DNA of 64,000 nt from Heterobasidion occidentale (lineage: Eukaryota; Basidiomycota; Agaricomycetes; Russulales; Bondarzewiaceae). Position 1 is the stretch's first letter, and each line of letters opens with the position of its first letter. The position numbers and the translations under genes were made by a program. A model generated the notes under the pieces. The model was not told the DNA's origin, did no database searches, and saw only the letters and a list, made by a program, of their open reading frames with translations. The stretch covers positions 186,001-250,000 of the forward strand of contig JBCAQO010000013.1 of the NCBI GenBank assembly GCA_039111635.1, in the 5' to 3' direction. Of this stretch, positions 1 to 10,215 are shown piece by piece.

Positions 1-1527
1 ATCGTCATCGGTGAGTCGGCGCCGCGTTTACCGTAAACATCATCTGCCAGTCGCCAACTGGCCTGGATTCCTGCGGTGCCATTCGTCAACTCGGTCCTTC
101 AGATTACTACCCGTGATTTCTCTGGGTACGAATGCCCACTTGACAATACAACCTTCCCTTCGATATTCCGCTTGCATTTGCGATCCGAATGTATTCGGTG
201 ACCTCGGGACAGGCGCGCATGAATGTTTCGGGACTGCCGCAGAACATGCAGTTTGTCGCCGCCTTGTCCTGGTTGTCGGGATGGTCTCGCTGGCCTGGAC
301 GTCCTTGAGCTGTAATGGCCTTGACGAATGTGTCGGTGAGTCGTTCGAACATGGTCGCCAGGTCTTCGGCCTTGATCGCGTTGGTGGGCGGCGCGGCGGG
401 GCTGCCCGAGAGATGTCGGTAGACGTAGTGCTGTAGGCGGACGTGGTGCCGTGCAAGACGAATCGGGCCGCATCGTGGATGTCCTGGAGGTTGTACGGTC
501 GTCTGGGAAATGATCGGGGAACTTGAGTTGTAGACGTTTAGAGATTCTTGCCCATAGCTCCGGTTGGAATCCTCTAGCGAAGGCGCGTCCTTGTTCGGCG
601 ACCGAGATTCGTGCCTTGCTGAGGAGGAATACCGTGATCGCCAGAAATCGCCGATGATAGTCGCCGAGTTCGCTGAGAGACAAGATGCCGACCCTGCTCG
701 TTTCGCCGACTAGCTTGTCCATATCCGATACCGACCATTTGCGCTCTTCCTCTGATCCGGGGTACAGTCTGTAGACTTCTTCGCAGAACTCCTGAATGTC
801 TTCGTGGCGTCGGTGAAAGTGGTGAGCGATTCCCAAAGCTCACAGGTGTCGACGTCCAGGAATCGGCAAGCGTGTTTCTTTCCTTTCCTGCTCGCTTCTA
901 CCGCAGACGACCGAACGAAGTGAAGTCCAGATCGGCAAAAATATCGTCTCAATTCGCGGGGTTGATGGGGGTCAAAGGTCGGGCCGTTCGATCTCCACGA
1001 CGGGGCATGGATGGGGTTGCCATAGTGAGAAAGTCAAAGGTGGGGGAGAAGGTATTGTTTGCTAAGGTGATCGGGGATGGAGTCGCTGGTTCGAAGGAGC
1101 GTTCTAGCGAAGTTGGTCGGATGGTCGGCGTCCAGAAGACGGGGCTGCGTGGGATTAACGGTGAGATGGAGTCGTGGAGAGATGGTATAGGAGACAGGGG
1201 TGATTGTTCTAAGAGCGCAAGGTCGAGGATGGGGGAAATCGGCGGGAGTAGCGATCGGTTCGGCGACGACGGTGGGGTTAAGAAGAAAGTGGAGTCGGGT
1301 GGCGGCGGAGAGCGATGGAGAGGATTCAAGATCAAGATAGTGATGGTGGGATAGATGCTCCGGGACTATATCGGCGTCTCCGAACAAACTTCGGTCGGCA
1401 GATGTTTCCTGAGTATTGAAGCTATCGATAACTGTTTGTCGTTCTTCGCGCTCCGCTGTTGGTCGGGACGAGCGACGTAGATTCCTTGAGGTAATTTTGA
1501 ATACTAACCCCTCGGTGGGCTCCAAAA
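1..1527 (-). pseudogene. Gag remnant of the left LTR retrotransposon copy, cut by the window edge
   Basis: This stretch aligns base for base with 6992-8527, the 5' half of the complete element in this window, so it is the Gag region of a second copy in the same orientation. The Gag frame is broken many times by one- or two-base gains and losses, for example shortened C runs near 49 and 126, a lengthened A run near 937, and a replaced segment near 285-292. Pieces of the Gag fold and the zinc knuckle can still be read across several frames. The 3' part of the element and its second LTR lie outside the window. The primer-binding site next to the LTR has lost two bases (CG) relative to the intact copy. 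Substitutions are few compared with indels, so some breaks may be sequencing errors. Confidence 0.85.
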
Positions 1528-2599
1528 TGTTACGCTAGAGGTGGCTCTAAGTGCCGAGCACAACACCAAAACAACCTCTAATGCAAGGGGTGCTGGAGCT
1601 AGTATCTAATACACAAGGAATTGTTAGTGATGACTTTAGAAATCGATGGTGTACTGAGAAGCAGCGAGGAGTGTGAGATTATAGCGCCCGAACGGTTTCG
1701 GGACTGCGTCGAACACCGACCGAACGTTCGGTCGGTCAAGTCGGGGATTCGGTCGGTAACGAGAAAGTAGTGTCGCGACCGACAACTACGTGCTTCAAGA
1801 GCCACACAGGACTCTGACAATATACGAGGAGGACGGGGGTACGAGCGAAGAGACGAGTACGAACGCGAACAAGGCCGAACAACGGGGATGACAAGTTTTC
1901 GGGAGTCGACGAAGACGATTTTGATGGTTGAGACGAGTGCGAATGAGCTCTGAACTGTGGGGTGCGAAAGCTGGTTTATTCCAGAGTTGTATGTAGGTTT
2001 TTATAGTAAACAGAGCCCCTAAGTAAAATATTAAACAAGAAATGAGAGTAGATGTCGAATGGGCGCCAAGCCTTAGCGATCAGAGAAGATAAGAAGGTAG
2101 GTGAGATGTCCATATGGGTTCCGAAGGTGACAAGGTAAAAGTTAATCAGCGATGGCGAAATCCCGAACGTTCGGGATCCGTCGCCCGAGCGTAGGTAGCC
2201 GGAACAGGCGTTGGAGAACCAATGAAAATAAAGAAGAGGTATCGTACGGCCAGGGTGGCCAAGTAATGGTACAAAATCGCGTTTGACCGACCATGTGGAG
2301 GTCGGGAAGATAAGCGATAAGGACCGACCGACTCACGGAGCACATCGGCCGACACGGAAGACTGGCTCCGATCTCGTAACCACCTATCGTAACACCCCTG
2401 TGTGGTCATGGTAAGTACGTGAAGTGTGGGCGAACTGACCCAGTGCTGCCGAACGTCCTTTGGAGGGTTGCGGTCGGTCGGGTGGGGACCGACCGTGTTC
2501 GGTGCAAGTCGGCATCTTCGTACTCGTCTAACGCTGTTCGGTATCTCCAAAGCTTCCCGAATACCTCCCTCGGACCCTAGCGCGGGTAACATGCTATCA
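1528..2599 (-). repeat. LTR (5' LTR) of the left retrotransposon copy
   Basis: This is about 1,072 bp, with terminal dinucleotides TG and CA in the + orientation. It aligns throughout with the two LTRs at 4540-5614 and 8528-9604 but is more diverged than those two are from each other, so this copy is older or less accurately sequenced. It contains the same 22-bp perfect palindrome (1715-1736) and the repeated GGTCGG/CCGACC motifs. The right boundary falls directly against Plavaka transposase sequence at 2600. The short open frames inside it recur in all three LTRs and look non-coding. Confidence 0.85.
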
Positions 2600-4539
2600 C
2601 CGTCGGCACGGGCAACACAGAATTTCACCCGCTCTATATCTCAGTTTGGGAATCTAGGACAACTCTGCGCGCGTGCTAACGGATGTGGCTTGATTCCTTT
2701 ATCATTTTTGTCAATCCCCAAGAGTATGTATCTCCTTTCGCTATCTCACTTTTGCTGACATACAAAAGCTTGTCGACAATTCACAGAAGATAATGAATAC
2801 CGCCTTTTTCGCAAGCAGCTCTACCATGCATTGATTGCACACATACTCAGCCCATTGCGGGATGGAATGACAAGCCCAGTTGTCTTGCGCTGCCCAGATG
2901 GGCACTTTCGGCGCGCAATCTATGAAATCGGCCGTTCATTGCCGACTATCCCGAGCAAGTCGTGTTGGCTGGAATTGTGCAAGGATGGTGTCCGGGGTGA
3001 GTTTATAATCTCCATGTGCTTATCTCGAACTAAGCATTTCACAATCAGATGTCTTGCGCAACCGCATAGGGGCGCTTTTGATGATGCCGGAGACCCGCGC
3101 TTTCACGCACATACCCATCAGCTCCAAGAGACTTTTGATTCTGAAACCCTATGGTACACTTATGGCGTCGTTGAGAATGTCATCGTGAGTATTAAGAGTC
3201 TGTTGTTTCATTTGTCACTTAACATTCCTGCACTAGCCATTCACAGATTTTTTCCCTCGTGCCGATATCTATGAACTGATCACTCCGGATTTACTTCATC
3301 AACTCATCAAAGGAACTTTCAAAGATCATCTCGTGACATGGATCCAGGACTACCTCGAGTTGACACATGGATCGACAGAGGCAAAGAAGATCCTCGACGA
3401 TATTGATCGCAGGTATGTTTCTATATATGGATTCAACACCAGCCCAGACTGATAATTGCTGCGTAGGATTGCCGTAGTCCCTGCCTTCCCTGGCCTTCGA
3501 CGATTCCCTGAAGGACGCAATTTCAAACAATGGACTGGCGACGATTCGAAGGCGCTCATGAAGGTACGCTTTGATAAGATGGCTGACTTAGAAATTTGAT
3601 AACATAAGTTACAGGTCTTTCTTCCTGCAATTGTCGGATATGTGCCTGATGCCATGGTTCAATCAGTCGCGGCATTTCTTGACTTCTGTTACCGTGCACG
3701 GCATTCCGCGCACACGACAACCACCCTCAATGCTATGGACCATGCGCTTACCCGGTTTCATCACTACCGTGTCATATTTCAGGAGTCTGGCATCCGGCCG
3801 GATGGGGTTTTCCCCCCGCGTCAGCATTCACTCGTACATTATGTTACAAGGATCAAACAGTATGGCTCCCCTAATGGACTTTCATCCTCAATCACCGAGT
3901 CAAAACATATTGAAGCCGTCAAGAAACCGTGGCGCCGGACAAATAAGCATATGCCCCTCGGCCAGATCCTCCGTATCAACACCCGAAATAGTCAGCTAGC
4001 AGCGGCACGAACGGAATTCACACGCCGTGGGATGCTTGATGGAGATGTACTTTCAGATGCTTATCGAGAAGCTGGTTTGCGCGCCGAAGAAGATATTGAA
4101 GATGCCGAAGATGCAAGATACAGTGATTTACGAGATGCAGAGGATGTCGATGGGCCACATACCCAGTCGATGGTAAAACTTGCTTTGAAATCAGGTCAGC
4201 TCTTGCTCCTCATGCCGAAAATCATTTCTAAGTCGAGATCCTCTTGAGCAGCACACACCAAGATGATCTATGACCTCGCGCAGGAACTTGGCCGCACAGG
4301 CCCCGAATTGAAAACATTAATGCAACACTTCTTATTCGAGCAACTCTACGGACATGGCGAGCATGACATCACCGCAGACGATATCTCTGCAGATGACTTG
4401 CCTCGCTTTAAGGGACGATTGTCGATATACCATTCTGCCACCATCACTTTCTATTGCCCCACGGAGCTCGCAGGCATTGGGGGTATGCGCCGCGAGACAG
4501 TTCGGAGCACACCACGATGGTATGGGAAAGACGCGCCGC
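2600..4539 (+). pseudogene. Plavaka-type DNA transposase, middle part (interrupted)
   Basis: Translated pieces match the conserved core of Plavaka transposases, the cut-and-paste DNA transposons common in Agaricomycetes. They include a segment ending GLIPLSFLSIPK (about 2690-2725), GMTSPVVLRCPDGHFRRAIY (about 2866-2925), LLHQLIKGTFKDHLV (about 3295-3340), a block ending WTGDDSKALMK (about 3530-3563), RQHSLVHYVTRIKQYGSPNG and SSITESKHIEAVKKPWRR (about 3820-3940). Intron-like GT-AG gaps remain near 3182-3233, 3412-3466 and 3564-3615, as in a spliced gene. A one-base loss in a C run near 2931 shifts the frame before the PEQVVLAGIVQGW block. The 5' part is missing because the left LTR element abuts it at 2600, and the gene is cut again at 4540. 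The C-terminal part resumes at 9605. Confidence 0.85.
4536..4539. repeat. Candidate 4-bp target-site duplication, left copy (CCGC)
   Basis: CCGC directly precedes the left LTR and is repeated directly after the right LTR at 9605-9608. Four bases can match by chance, and 5 bp is more usual for Gypsy-type elements, so this is tentative. Confidence 0.5.
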
Positions 4540-5614
4540 TGATACGCTAGAGGTGGCTCTAAGTGCTGAGCACAACACTAAAACAACCTCTAATGCAGGG
4601 GTGCTGGAGCTAGTATCTAATACACAAGGAATTGTTAGTGATGACTTTAGAAATTGAAGGCGTACTGAGAAGCAACGGGGAGTGTGAGATTATAGCGCCC
4701 GAACGGTTTCGGGACTGCACCGAACACCGACCGAACGTTCGGTCGGTTGTGTCGGGGATTCGGTCGGTAACGAGAAGGTAGTGTCGCGACCGACAACTAC
4801 GTGCTTCAAGAGCCACACGGGACTCTGACAATATACGAGGGAGGGGGGGTTACGAGCGAAGAGACGAGTACGAACGCGAATGAGGCCGAACGACGAGGAT
4901 GACAAGTTTTCGGAAGTCGACGAAGACGATTTCGATGGTTGCGACGAGTGCGGATGAGCTCTGAACTGTGGGGTGCGAAAGCTGGTTTATTCCAGAGTTG
5001 TATGTAGGTTTTTATAGTAAACAGAGCCCCTAAGTAAGATATTGAACAAGAAATGAGAGTAGATGTCGACTGGGCGCCAAGCCCTAGCGAACAGAGAAGA
5101 TAAGAAGGTAGGTGAGATGTCCATATGGGTTCCGAAGGTGATAAGGTAAAAGTTAATCAGCGATGGCGAAATCCCGACCGTTCGGGATCCGTCGCCCGAG
5201 CGTAGGTAGCAGGAACAGGCGTTGAAGAACCAATGAAAATAGGAAGGAAGTAACGTACGACCAGGGTGGCCAAGTAATGGTGCAAGATCACATTTGACCG
5301 ACCATGTGGAAGTCGGGAAGATAAGCGATAAGGAGCGACCGACTCACGGAGCACATCGGCCGACCCGGAATACTGGCTCCGATCTCGTAAACACCTATTG
5401 TAACACTCCTGTGCGGTTACGGTAAGTATGTGAAGTGTAAGCGAACTGACCCAAGTGCTGCCGAACGTCCTTCGGTGGCTTGCGGTCGGTCGGGTAGGGA
5501 CCGACCGTGTTCGGTGCGAGTCGGCGTCTTCGGTATTTGTCTAGCGCTGTTCGGTATCTCCCCAAAGCTTCCCAAATACCTCCCTCGGACCCTAGCGCGG
5601 GTGCATGCTCATCA
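4540..5614 (-). repeat. 3' LTR of the complete element (left side in the window)
   Basis: It begins TGATACGCTAGAGG and ends GCATGCTCATCA. It matches 8528-9604 almost base for base, and the clearest difference is a two-base length change near 4850. It holds a 22-bp palindrome at 4726-4747. Confidence 0.92.
4726..4747. promoter_or_regulatory. 22-bp perfect palindrome in the LTR
   Basis: The half-site ACCGACCGAAC is followed directly by its reverse complement. The same palindrome is conserved in all three LTRs (1715-1736, 4726-4747, 8714-8735). A dimeric regulator site in the LTR promoter is an inference. The palindrome itself is directly visible. Confidence 0.6.
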
Positions 5615-5623
5615 TCTCCTCCT
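5615..5623 (-). other. Polypurine tract
   Basis: On the - strand the sequence AGGAGGAGA lies directly 5' of the 3' LTR, where second-strand DNA synthesis would be primed. Its position and composition fit a polypurine tract. Confidence 0.7.
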
Positions 5624-5775
5624 ACTGAAATCCTGACTGTCCTCAGTCAGTGGTTGGTGGCTATGAGTTGGAGCGGAAAAAGTGGCGTGGAAAATGGAGT
5701 GGAGGCGTGGATGTGGGAAATTGGGGGTATCATGATCGGTGGAAATGATCAGTGCAACTTCTCCTTGATCTCGGA

Positions 5776-8022
5776 TCAATTCATCGAGTCGCGAAAACCC
5801 GCTTGTCTTCGGTGAAGGACTCGAGGGGGTCCTCGTCTGATCGTTGGAATGGTGGCTCGTCGTCCCGTGTTCGGGTCGCTGATGGTGATCGTCTGGTCTT
5901 CGTTTGAATAATTTTTGACGATACTTTCGGTGAGGATGTCGAAGGGCCGACCGAGGAGAACATCGTAGGCTGGGTTCCGAATGATGTGGACTTGGAGGTA
6001 CAGGGTGATGTCGCCGATGAGGAATGGCACGTTGCGTGCCAGGCCCAAGGATCGGTCGATTTCGCCATTCGCCGACTGCATATTGAGGACAATTTCGGGG
6101 TCGTAGATGAGCGCCAGTTCATTGCAAATGCCTTCCGACATGGCGATGACTTGTGAACCCGGATCAATGACGCATTCGACTTCCTGTTGGTGATCGACGA
6201 GGGGAACAATGGACCTTAGGGCAGAAGATTCTTTAGCGACTATCAACGGCAGAGGAACCTGACCGGGCTGTAGACTCTTCAGATATGTTTCATACGTGTC
6301 GGGGATGATGATCGCGCCAGGTGGAGGTGTTTCAGGCTGGTGCAGGACATTGACGAAGGAGGAGACGGTCGGTCGAGTCGGTGGTTCGAGATCGTCGATG
6401 GCATAGGGTAGATCGGCATCTTGGTAGAAGGTCCGAACATTGCTGGCGTCTTTGGTAGGCGATCGGCGTGCTGACGTGGCTTCCCTGACCTGCGAACGGA
6501 CTTCGGCGGAGAGGGAGAGTAGTTCGCGCTGGGTAAGCGTCACCTGAGTGGCCATCGCCCTGTCGTAGACCTCGGCTGCTACCTTCTCGTCGTAGATCGG
6601 CGCCGTAGTTTTGTAGGCCGGAGCGTCCTTCTTTGCCGAGGGTATCTTCGCCGGGGCTCCCATGTTGCGCTCGTGCGGTGGTGCATAGGTGGCGTCCTGG
6701 GCTTTGGCGTATGGGTGGATTGGAGCATCGTCCTTGGCTGGTACCGGGGGCGGTCGCTGAGTCGGGGATGTCGGTCGGGGCTCGGGTTCGGGAGTTTCGG
6801 TCCTTGCTCGTCGTTCGGGGGCCGGTGAAGGGGTAGATGCCGAACGTCCCGTCTGCGCCATTTCGCGTGCCCTCGCGCCCCGCGTTCGGAGTGTGAATAG
6901 TTCGCGTTCGAGGCTTGCGATTCGCTGGACGTCGGTGAGTTGGTAAGTCGGGGTGACCTCCAGCAATGAGGGTGAATCGCGACGGGAGGCTATCGTCATC
7001 GGGTGAGTCGGCGCCGCGTTTACCGTAAACATCATCTGCCCAGTCGCCAACTGGCCTGGATTCCTGCGGTGCCATTCGTCAACTCGGTCCTTCAGATTAC
7101 TACCCGTGATTTCTCTGGGTACGAATGCCCCACTTGACAATACAACCTTCCCTTCGATATTCCGCTTGCATTTGCCGATCCGAATGTATTCGGTGACCTC
7201 GGGACAGGCGCGCATGAAGTGTTCGGGACTGCCGCAGAACATGCAGTTGTCGCCGCCTTGTCCTGGTTGTCGGGATGGTCGATCGGCTGGCCTGGACGTC
7301 CCTTGAGCTGTAATGGCCTTGACGAATGTGTCGGTGAGTCGTTCGAACATGGTCGCCAGGTCTTCGGCCTTGATCGCGTTGGTGGGCGGCACGGCGGGGG
7401 CTGCCCGAGAGATGTCGGTAGACGTAGTGCTGTAGGCGGACGTGGTGCCGTGCAAGACGAATCGGGCCGCATCGTGGATGTCCTGGAGGTTGTACGGGTC
7501 GTCTGGGAAATGATCGGGGAACTTGAGTTGTAGACGTTGAGAGATTCTTGCCCATAGCTCCGGTTGGAATCCTCTAGCGAAGGCGCGTCCTTGTTCGGCG
7601 ACCGAGATTCGTGCCTTGCTGAGGAGGAATACCGTGATCGCCAGAAATCGCCGATGATAGTCGCCGAGTTCGCTGAGAGACAAGATGCCGACCCTGCTCG
7701 TTTCGCCGACTAGCTTGTCCATATCCGATACCGACCATTTGCGCTCTTCCTCTGATCCGGGGTACAGTCTGTAGACTTCTTCGCAGAACTCCTTGAATGT
7801 CTTCGTGGCGTCGGTGAAAGTGGTGAGCGATTCCCAAAGCTCACAGGTGTCGACGTCCAGGAATCGGCAAGCGTGTTTCTTCCTTTCCTGCTCGTCTTCT
7901 ACCGCAGACCGAACGAAGTGGAAGTCCAGATCGGCAAAATATCGTCTCAATTCGCGGGGTTGATGGGGGTCAAAGGTCGGGGCCGTTCGATCTCCACGAG
8001 CGGGCATGGATGGGGTTGCCAT
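5776..8022 (-). CDS. Retrotransposon Gag with zinc knuckle and aspartic-protease-like domain
   Basis: The first ATG is at 8022 (MATPSMPARGDR), giving about 748 residues. The frame stays open upstream to about 8385 through a Ser/Pro-rich segment without ATG, so a longer product from a non-ATG start is possible. Domains in order: a helical Gag/capsid-like region (about 7970-7480, including ELRRYFADLDFHF and FARGFQPELWARI); a CX2CX4HX4C zinc knuckle starting CMFCGSPEHF (about 7205-7247); a long Pro/Arg-rich linker (about 6900-6400); and a retropepsin-like domain with IDPGSQ (about 6150-6170), then LGLARNVPFLIGD and VLLGRPF. The protease motif reads DPG rather than the usual D-T/S-G, which is frequent in this fungal Gag type, so activity is uncertain. 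No pol ORF follows. The ORF is intact and could supply Gag to related elements. Confidence 0.88.
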   Translation of the reverse strand: MATPSMPARGDRTAPTFDPHQPRELRRYFADLDFHFVRSAVEDEQERKKHACRFLDVDTCELWESLTTFTDATKTFKEFCEEVYRLYPGSEEERKWSVSDMDKLVGETSRVGILSLSELGDYHRRFLAITVFLLSKARISVAEQGRAFARGFQPELWARISQRLQLKFPDHFPDDPYNLQDIHDAARFVLHGTTSAYSTTSTDISRAAPAVPPTNAIKAEDLATMFERLTDTFVKAITAQGTSRPADRPSRQPGQGGDNCMFCGSPEHFMRACPEVTEYIRIGKCKRNIEGKVVLSSGAFVPREITGSNLKDRVDEWHRRNPGQLATGQMMFTVNAAPTHPMTIASRRDSPSLLEVTPTYQLTDVQRIASLERELFTLRTRGARAREMAQTGRSASTPSPAPERRARTETPEPEPRPTSPTQRPPPVPAKDDAPIHPYAKAQDATYAPPHERNMGAPAKIPSAKKDAPAYKTTAPIYDEKVAAEVYDRAMATQVTLTQRELLSLSAEVRSQVREATSARRSPTKDASNVRTFYQDADLPYAIDDLEPPTRPTVSSFVNVLHQPETPPPGAIIIPDTYETYLKSLQPGQVPLPLIVAKESSALRSIVPLVDHQQEVECVIDPGSQVIAMSEGICNELALIYDPEIVLNMQSANGEIDRSLGLARNVPFLIGDITLYLQVHIIRNPAYDVLLGRPFDILTESIVKNYSNEDQTITISDPNTGRRATIPTIRRGPPRVLHRRQAGFRDSMN

Positions 8023-8507
8023 AGTGAGAAAGTCAAAGGTGGGGGAGAAGGTATTGTTTGCTAAGGTGATCGGGGATGGAGTCGCTGGTTCGAAGGAGCG
8101 TTCTAGCGAAGTTGGTCGGATGGTCGGCGTCCAGAAGACGGGGCTGCGTGGGATTAACGGCGAGATGGAGTCGTGGAGAGATGGTATAGGAGACAGAGGT
8201 GATTGTTCTAAGAGCGCAAGGTCGAGGATGGGGGAAATCGGCGGGAGTAGCGATCGGTTCGGCGACGACGGTGGGGTTAAGAAGAAAGTGGAGTCGGGTG
8301 GCGGCGAGAGCGATGGCGAGGATTCAAGATCAAGATAGTGATGGTGGGCTAGATGCTCCGGGACTATATCGGCGTCTCCGAACAAACTTCGGTCGGCAGA
8401 TGTTTCCTGAGTATTGAAGCTATCGATAACTGTTTGTCGTTCTTCGCGCTCCGCTGTTGGTCGGGACGAGCGACGTAGATTCCTTGAGGTAATTTTGAAT
8501 ACTAACC

Positions 8508-8524
8508 CCTCGCGGTGGGCTCCA
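8508..8524 (-). other. Primer-binding site
   Basis: Three bases inside the 5' LTR, the - strand reads TGGAGCCCACCGCGAGG. It begins with the TGG expected to pair with the CCA end of a tRNA. I could not assign the tRNA. The matching site in the left copy lacks two bases (CG). Confidence 0.7.
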
Positions 8525-8527
8525 AAA

Positions 8528-9604
8528 TGATACGCTAGAGGTGGCTCTAAGTGCTGAGCACAACACTAAAACAACCTCTAATGCAGGGGTGCTGGAGCTA
8601 GTATCTAATACACAAGGAATTGTTAGTGATGACTTTAGAAATTGAAGGCGTACTGAGAAGCAACGGGGAGTGTGAGATTATAGCGCCCGAACGGTTTCGG
8701 GACTGCACCGAACACCGACCGAACGTTCGGTCGGTTGTGTCGGGGATTCGGTCGGTAACGAGAAGGTAGTGTCGCGACCGACAACTACGTGCTTCAAGAG
8801 CCACACGGGACTCTGACAATATACGAGGGAGGACGGGGGTTACGAGCGAAGAGACGAGTACGAACGCGAATGAGGCCGAACGACGAGGATGACAAGTTTT
8901 CGGAAGTCGACGAAGACGATTTCGATGGTTGCGACGAGTGCGGATGAGCTCTGAACTGTGGGGTGCGAAAGCTGGTTTATTCCAGAGTTGTATGTAGGTT
9001 TTTATAGTAAACAGAGCCCCTAAGTAAGATATTGAACAAGAAATGAGAGTAGATGTCGACTGGGCGCCAAGCCCTAGCGAACAGAGAAGATAAGAAGGTA
9101 GGTGAGATGTCCATATGGGTTCCGAAGGTGATAAGGTAAAAGTTAATCAGCGATGGCGAAATCCCGACCGTTCGGGATCCGTCGCCCGAGCGTAGGTAGC
9201 AGGAACAGGCGTTGAAGAACCAATGAAAATAGGAAGGAAGTAACGTACGACCAGGGTGGCCAAGTAATGGTGCAAGATCACATTTGACCGACCATGTGGA
9301 AGTCGGGAAGATAAGCGATAAGGAGCGACCGACTCACGGAGCACATCGGCCGACCCGGAATACTGGCTCCGATCTCGTAAACACCTATTGTAACACTCCT
9401 GTGCGGTTACGGTAAGTATGTGAAGTGTAAGCGAACTGACCCAAGTGCTGCCGAACGTCCTTCGGTGGCTTGCGGTCGGTCGGGTAGGGACCGACCGTGT
9501 TCGGTGCGAGTCGGCGTCTTCGGTATTTGTCTAGCGCTGTTCGGTATCTCCCCAAAGCTTCCCAAATACCTCCCTCGGACCCTAGCGCGGGTGCATGCTC
9601 ATCA
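8528..9604 (-). repeat. 5' LTR of the complete element (right side in the window)
   Basis: It begins TGATACGC and ends CTCATCA, about 1,077 bp, and is near-identical to 4540-5614. It contains the 22-bp palindrome (8714-8735) and eight copies of GGTCGG/CCGACC, clustered in its first 250 and last 350 bp. As the upstream LTR on the - strand it should carry the promoter of the element. Confidence 0.92.
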
Positions 9605-9988
9605 CCGCGACACCGTTCTTGTCCAGGTCGGCCCTGAAGATGATCTCATGCGGGGTATGCTTGTTGCGCGTGTGCTCCGCTTCGTTTCATTCATTCATCA
9701 GGGTGTGCAATATCCATGTGCTATAGTGAATTGGTTTGTACCGAAGGACAACGAACCGGATCGACTGACTGGGATGTGGATTGTGAAGCCAGAGAAGTTG
9801 AATGGACAAAGAAGTATCGGCATTGTCCATGTTGACACTATCTTCCGTGCTTGCCAGCTGATCGGGGTGTATGGCACGACACCCATTCCTCTCGACTTTC
9901 ATTTTTCTTACTCGTTAGACACATTCAAAGAATTCTATGTAAACTCCTATGTAGATTACCATGCACATGATTCTAGTATAATGTAGGC
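9605..9988 (+). pseudogene. Plavaka-type DNA transposase, C-terminal part
   Basis: Directly after the LTR the sequence resumes the transposase C-terminus, with MRGMLVARVLRFVSFIHQG, QYPCAIVNWF, GMWIVKPEK, IVHVDTIFRACQLIGVYG and LDFHFSYSLDTFKEFYVN, ending at a stop near 9986. These blocks match the last 120 or so residues of Plavaka proteins. The fragment before the insertion ends at YGKDAPL (about 4521-4541), the block that normally lies just before this one, so the retrotransposon split one gene. After removal of the element and one CCGC copy the frame does not close exactly, so the gene may already have been damaged. Confidence 0.85.
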
Positions 9989-9996
9989 TCTCATAC

Positions 9997-10207
9997 TTCA
10001 GATCTGAACCTCTGCACTGTCGGAAGTCCTGAAGTTCGATCGGTCTGAAACTTTGAGGTGTCGGAACCTCTGAATGCCGCACTGGCTGGTAGCCCTGGCA
10101 TATATGAGACCTCTGATGATTCAGAAATCGATCTTCACATTGTCCTGAAGACCATGAAAACTCTGAAGCCCTATCGGCACTTGTCTGATGATCTGAAGAG
10201 CTCTGAA
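9997..10207 (+). repeat. TCTGAA/TTCAGA motif cluster, probable subterminal repeats of the Plavaka element
   Basis: TCTGAA occurs at 10003, 10044, 10069, 10162, 10192 and 10202, and its inverse TTCAGA at 9997 and 10120. The first pair forms the 12-bp palindrome TTCAGATCTGAA (9997-10008). This density is far above chance for a hexamer. It starts just after the transposase stop, where CACTA-related transposons carry short subterminal repeats that bind transposase. The function is inferred. Confidence 0.5.
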
Positions 10208-10215
10208 GGCCTGCG

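Larger units (their letters stand above)
4540..9604 (-). mobile_element. Complete gag-only LTR retrotransposon inserted in the Plavaka transposase gene
   Basis: Two LTRs of about 1,075 bp differ by little more than a two-base indel near 4850/8832, which implies recent insertion. They bracket an internal region of about 2.9 kb. On the - strand the order is 5' LTR (8528-9604), primer-binding site (8508-8524), Gag plus protease-like ORF (5776-8022), polypurine tract (5615-5623) and 3' LTR (4540-5614). The element ends TGAT...ATCA. No reverse transcriptase, RNase H or integrase is encoded, and only about 160 bp separate the Gag stop from the 3' LTR, so it is non-autonomous. The Gag type, with a zinc knuckle followed by a DPGSQ protease-like domain, is known from Gypsy-like elements of Agaricomycetes. 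The layout resembles the TR-GAG elements described in plants. Confidence 0.9.

Noticed and set aside
4610..4905. Short open frames repeated in each LTR
   Set aside because: They recur because the LTRs are copies. They have no domain, and they overlap the palindrome and regulatory-like sequence.
5776..6300. Start of a pol gene behind Gag
   Set aside because: The C-terminal part is the protease-like domain, then a stop. Only about 160 bp remain before the LTR and no RT motif is present.
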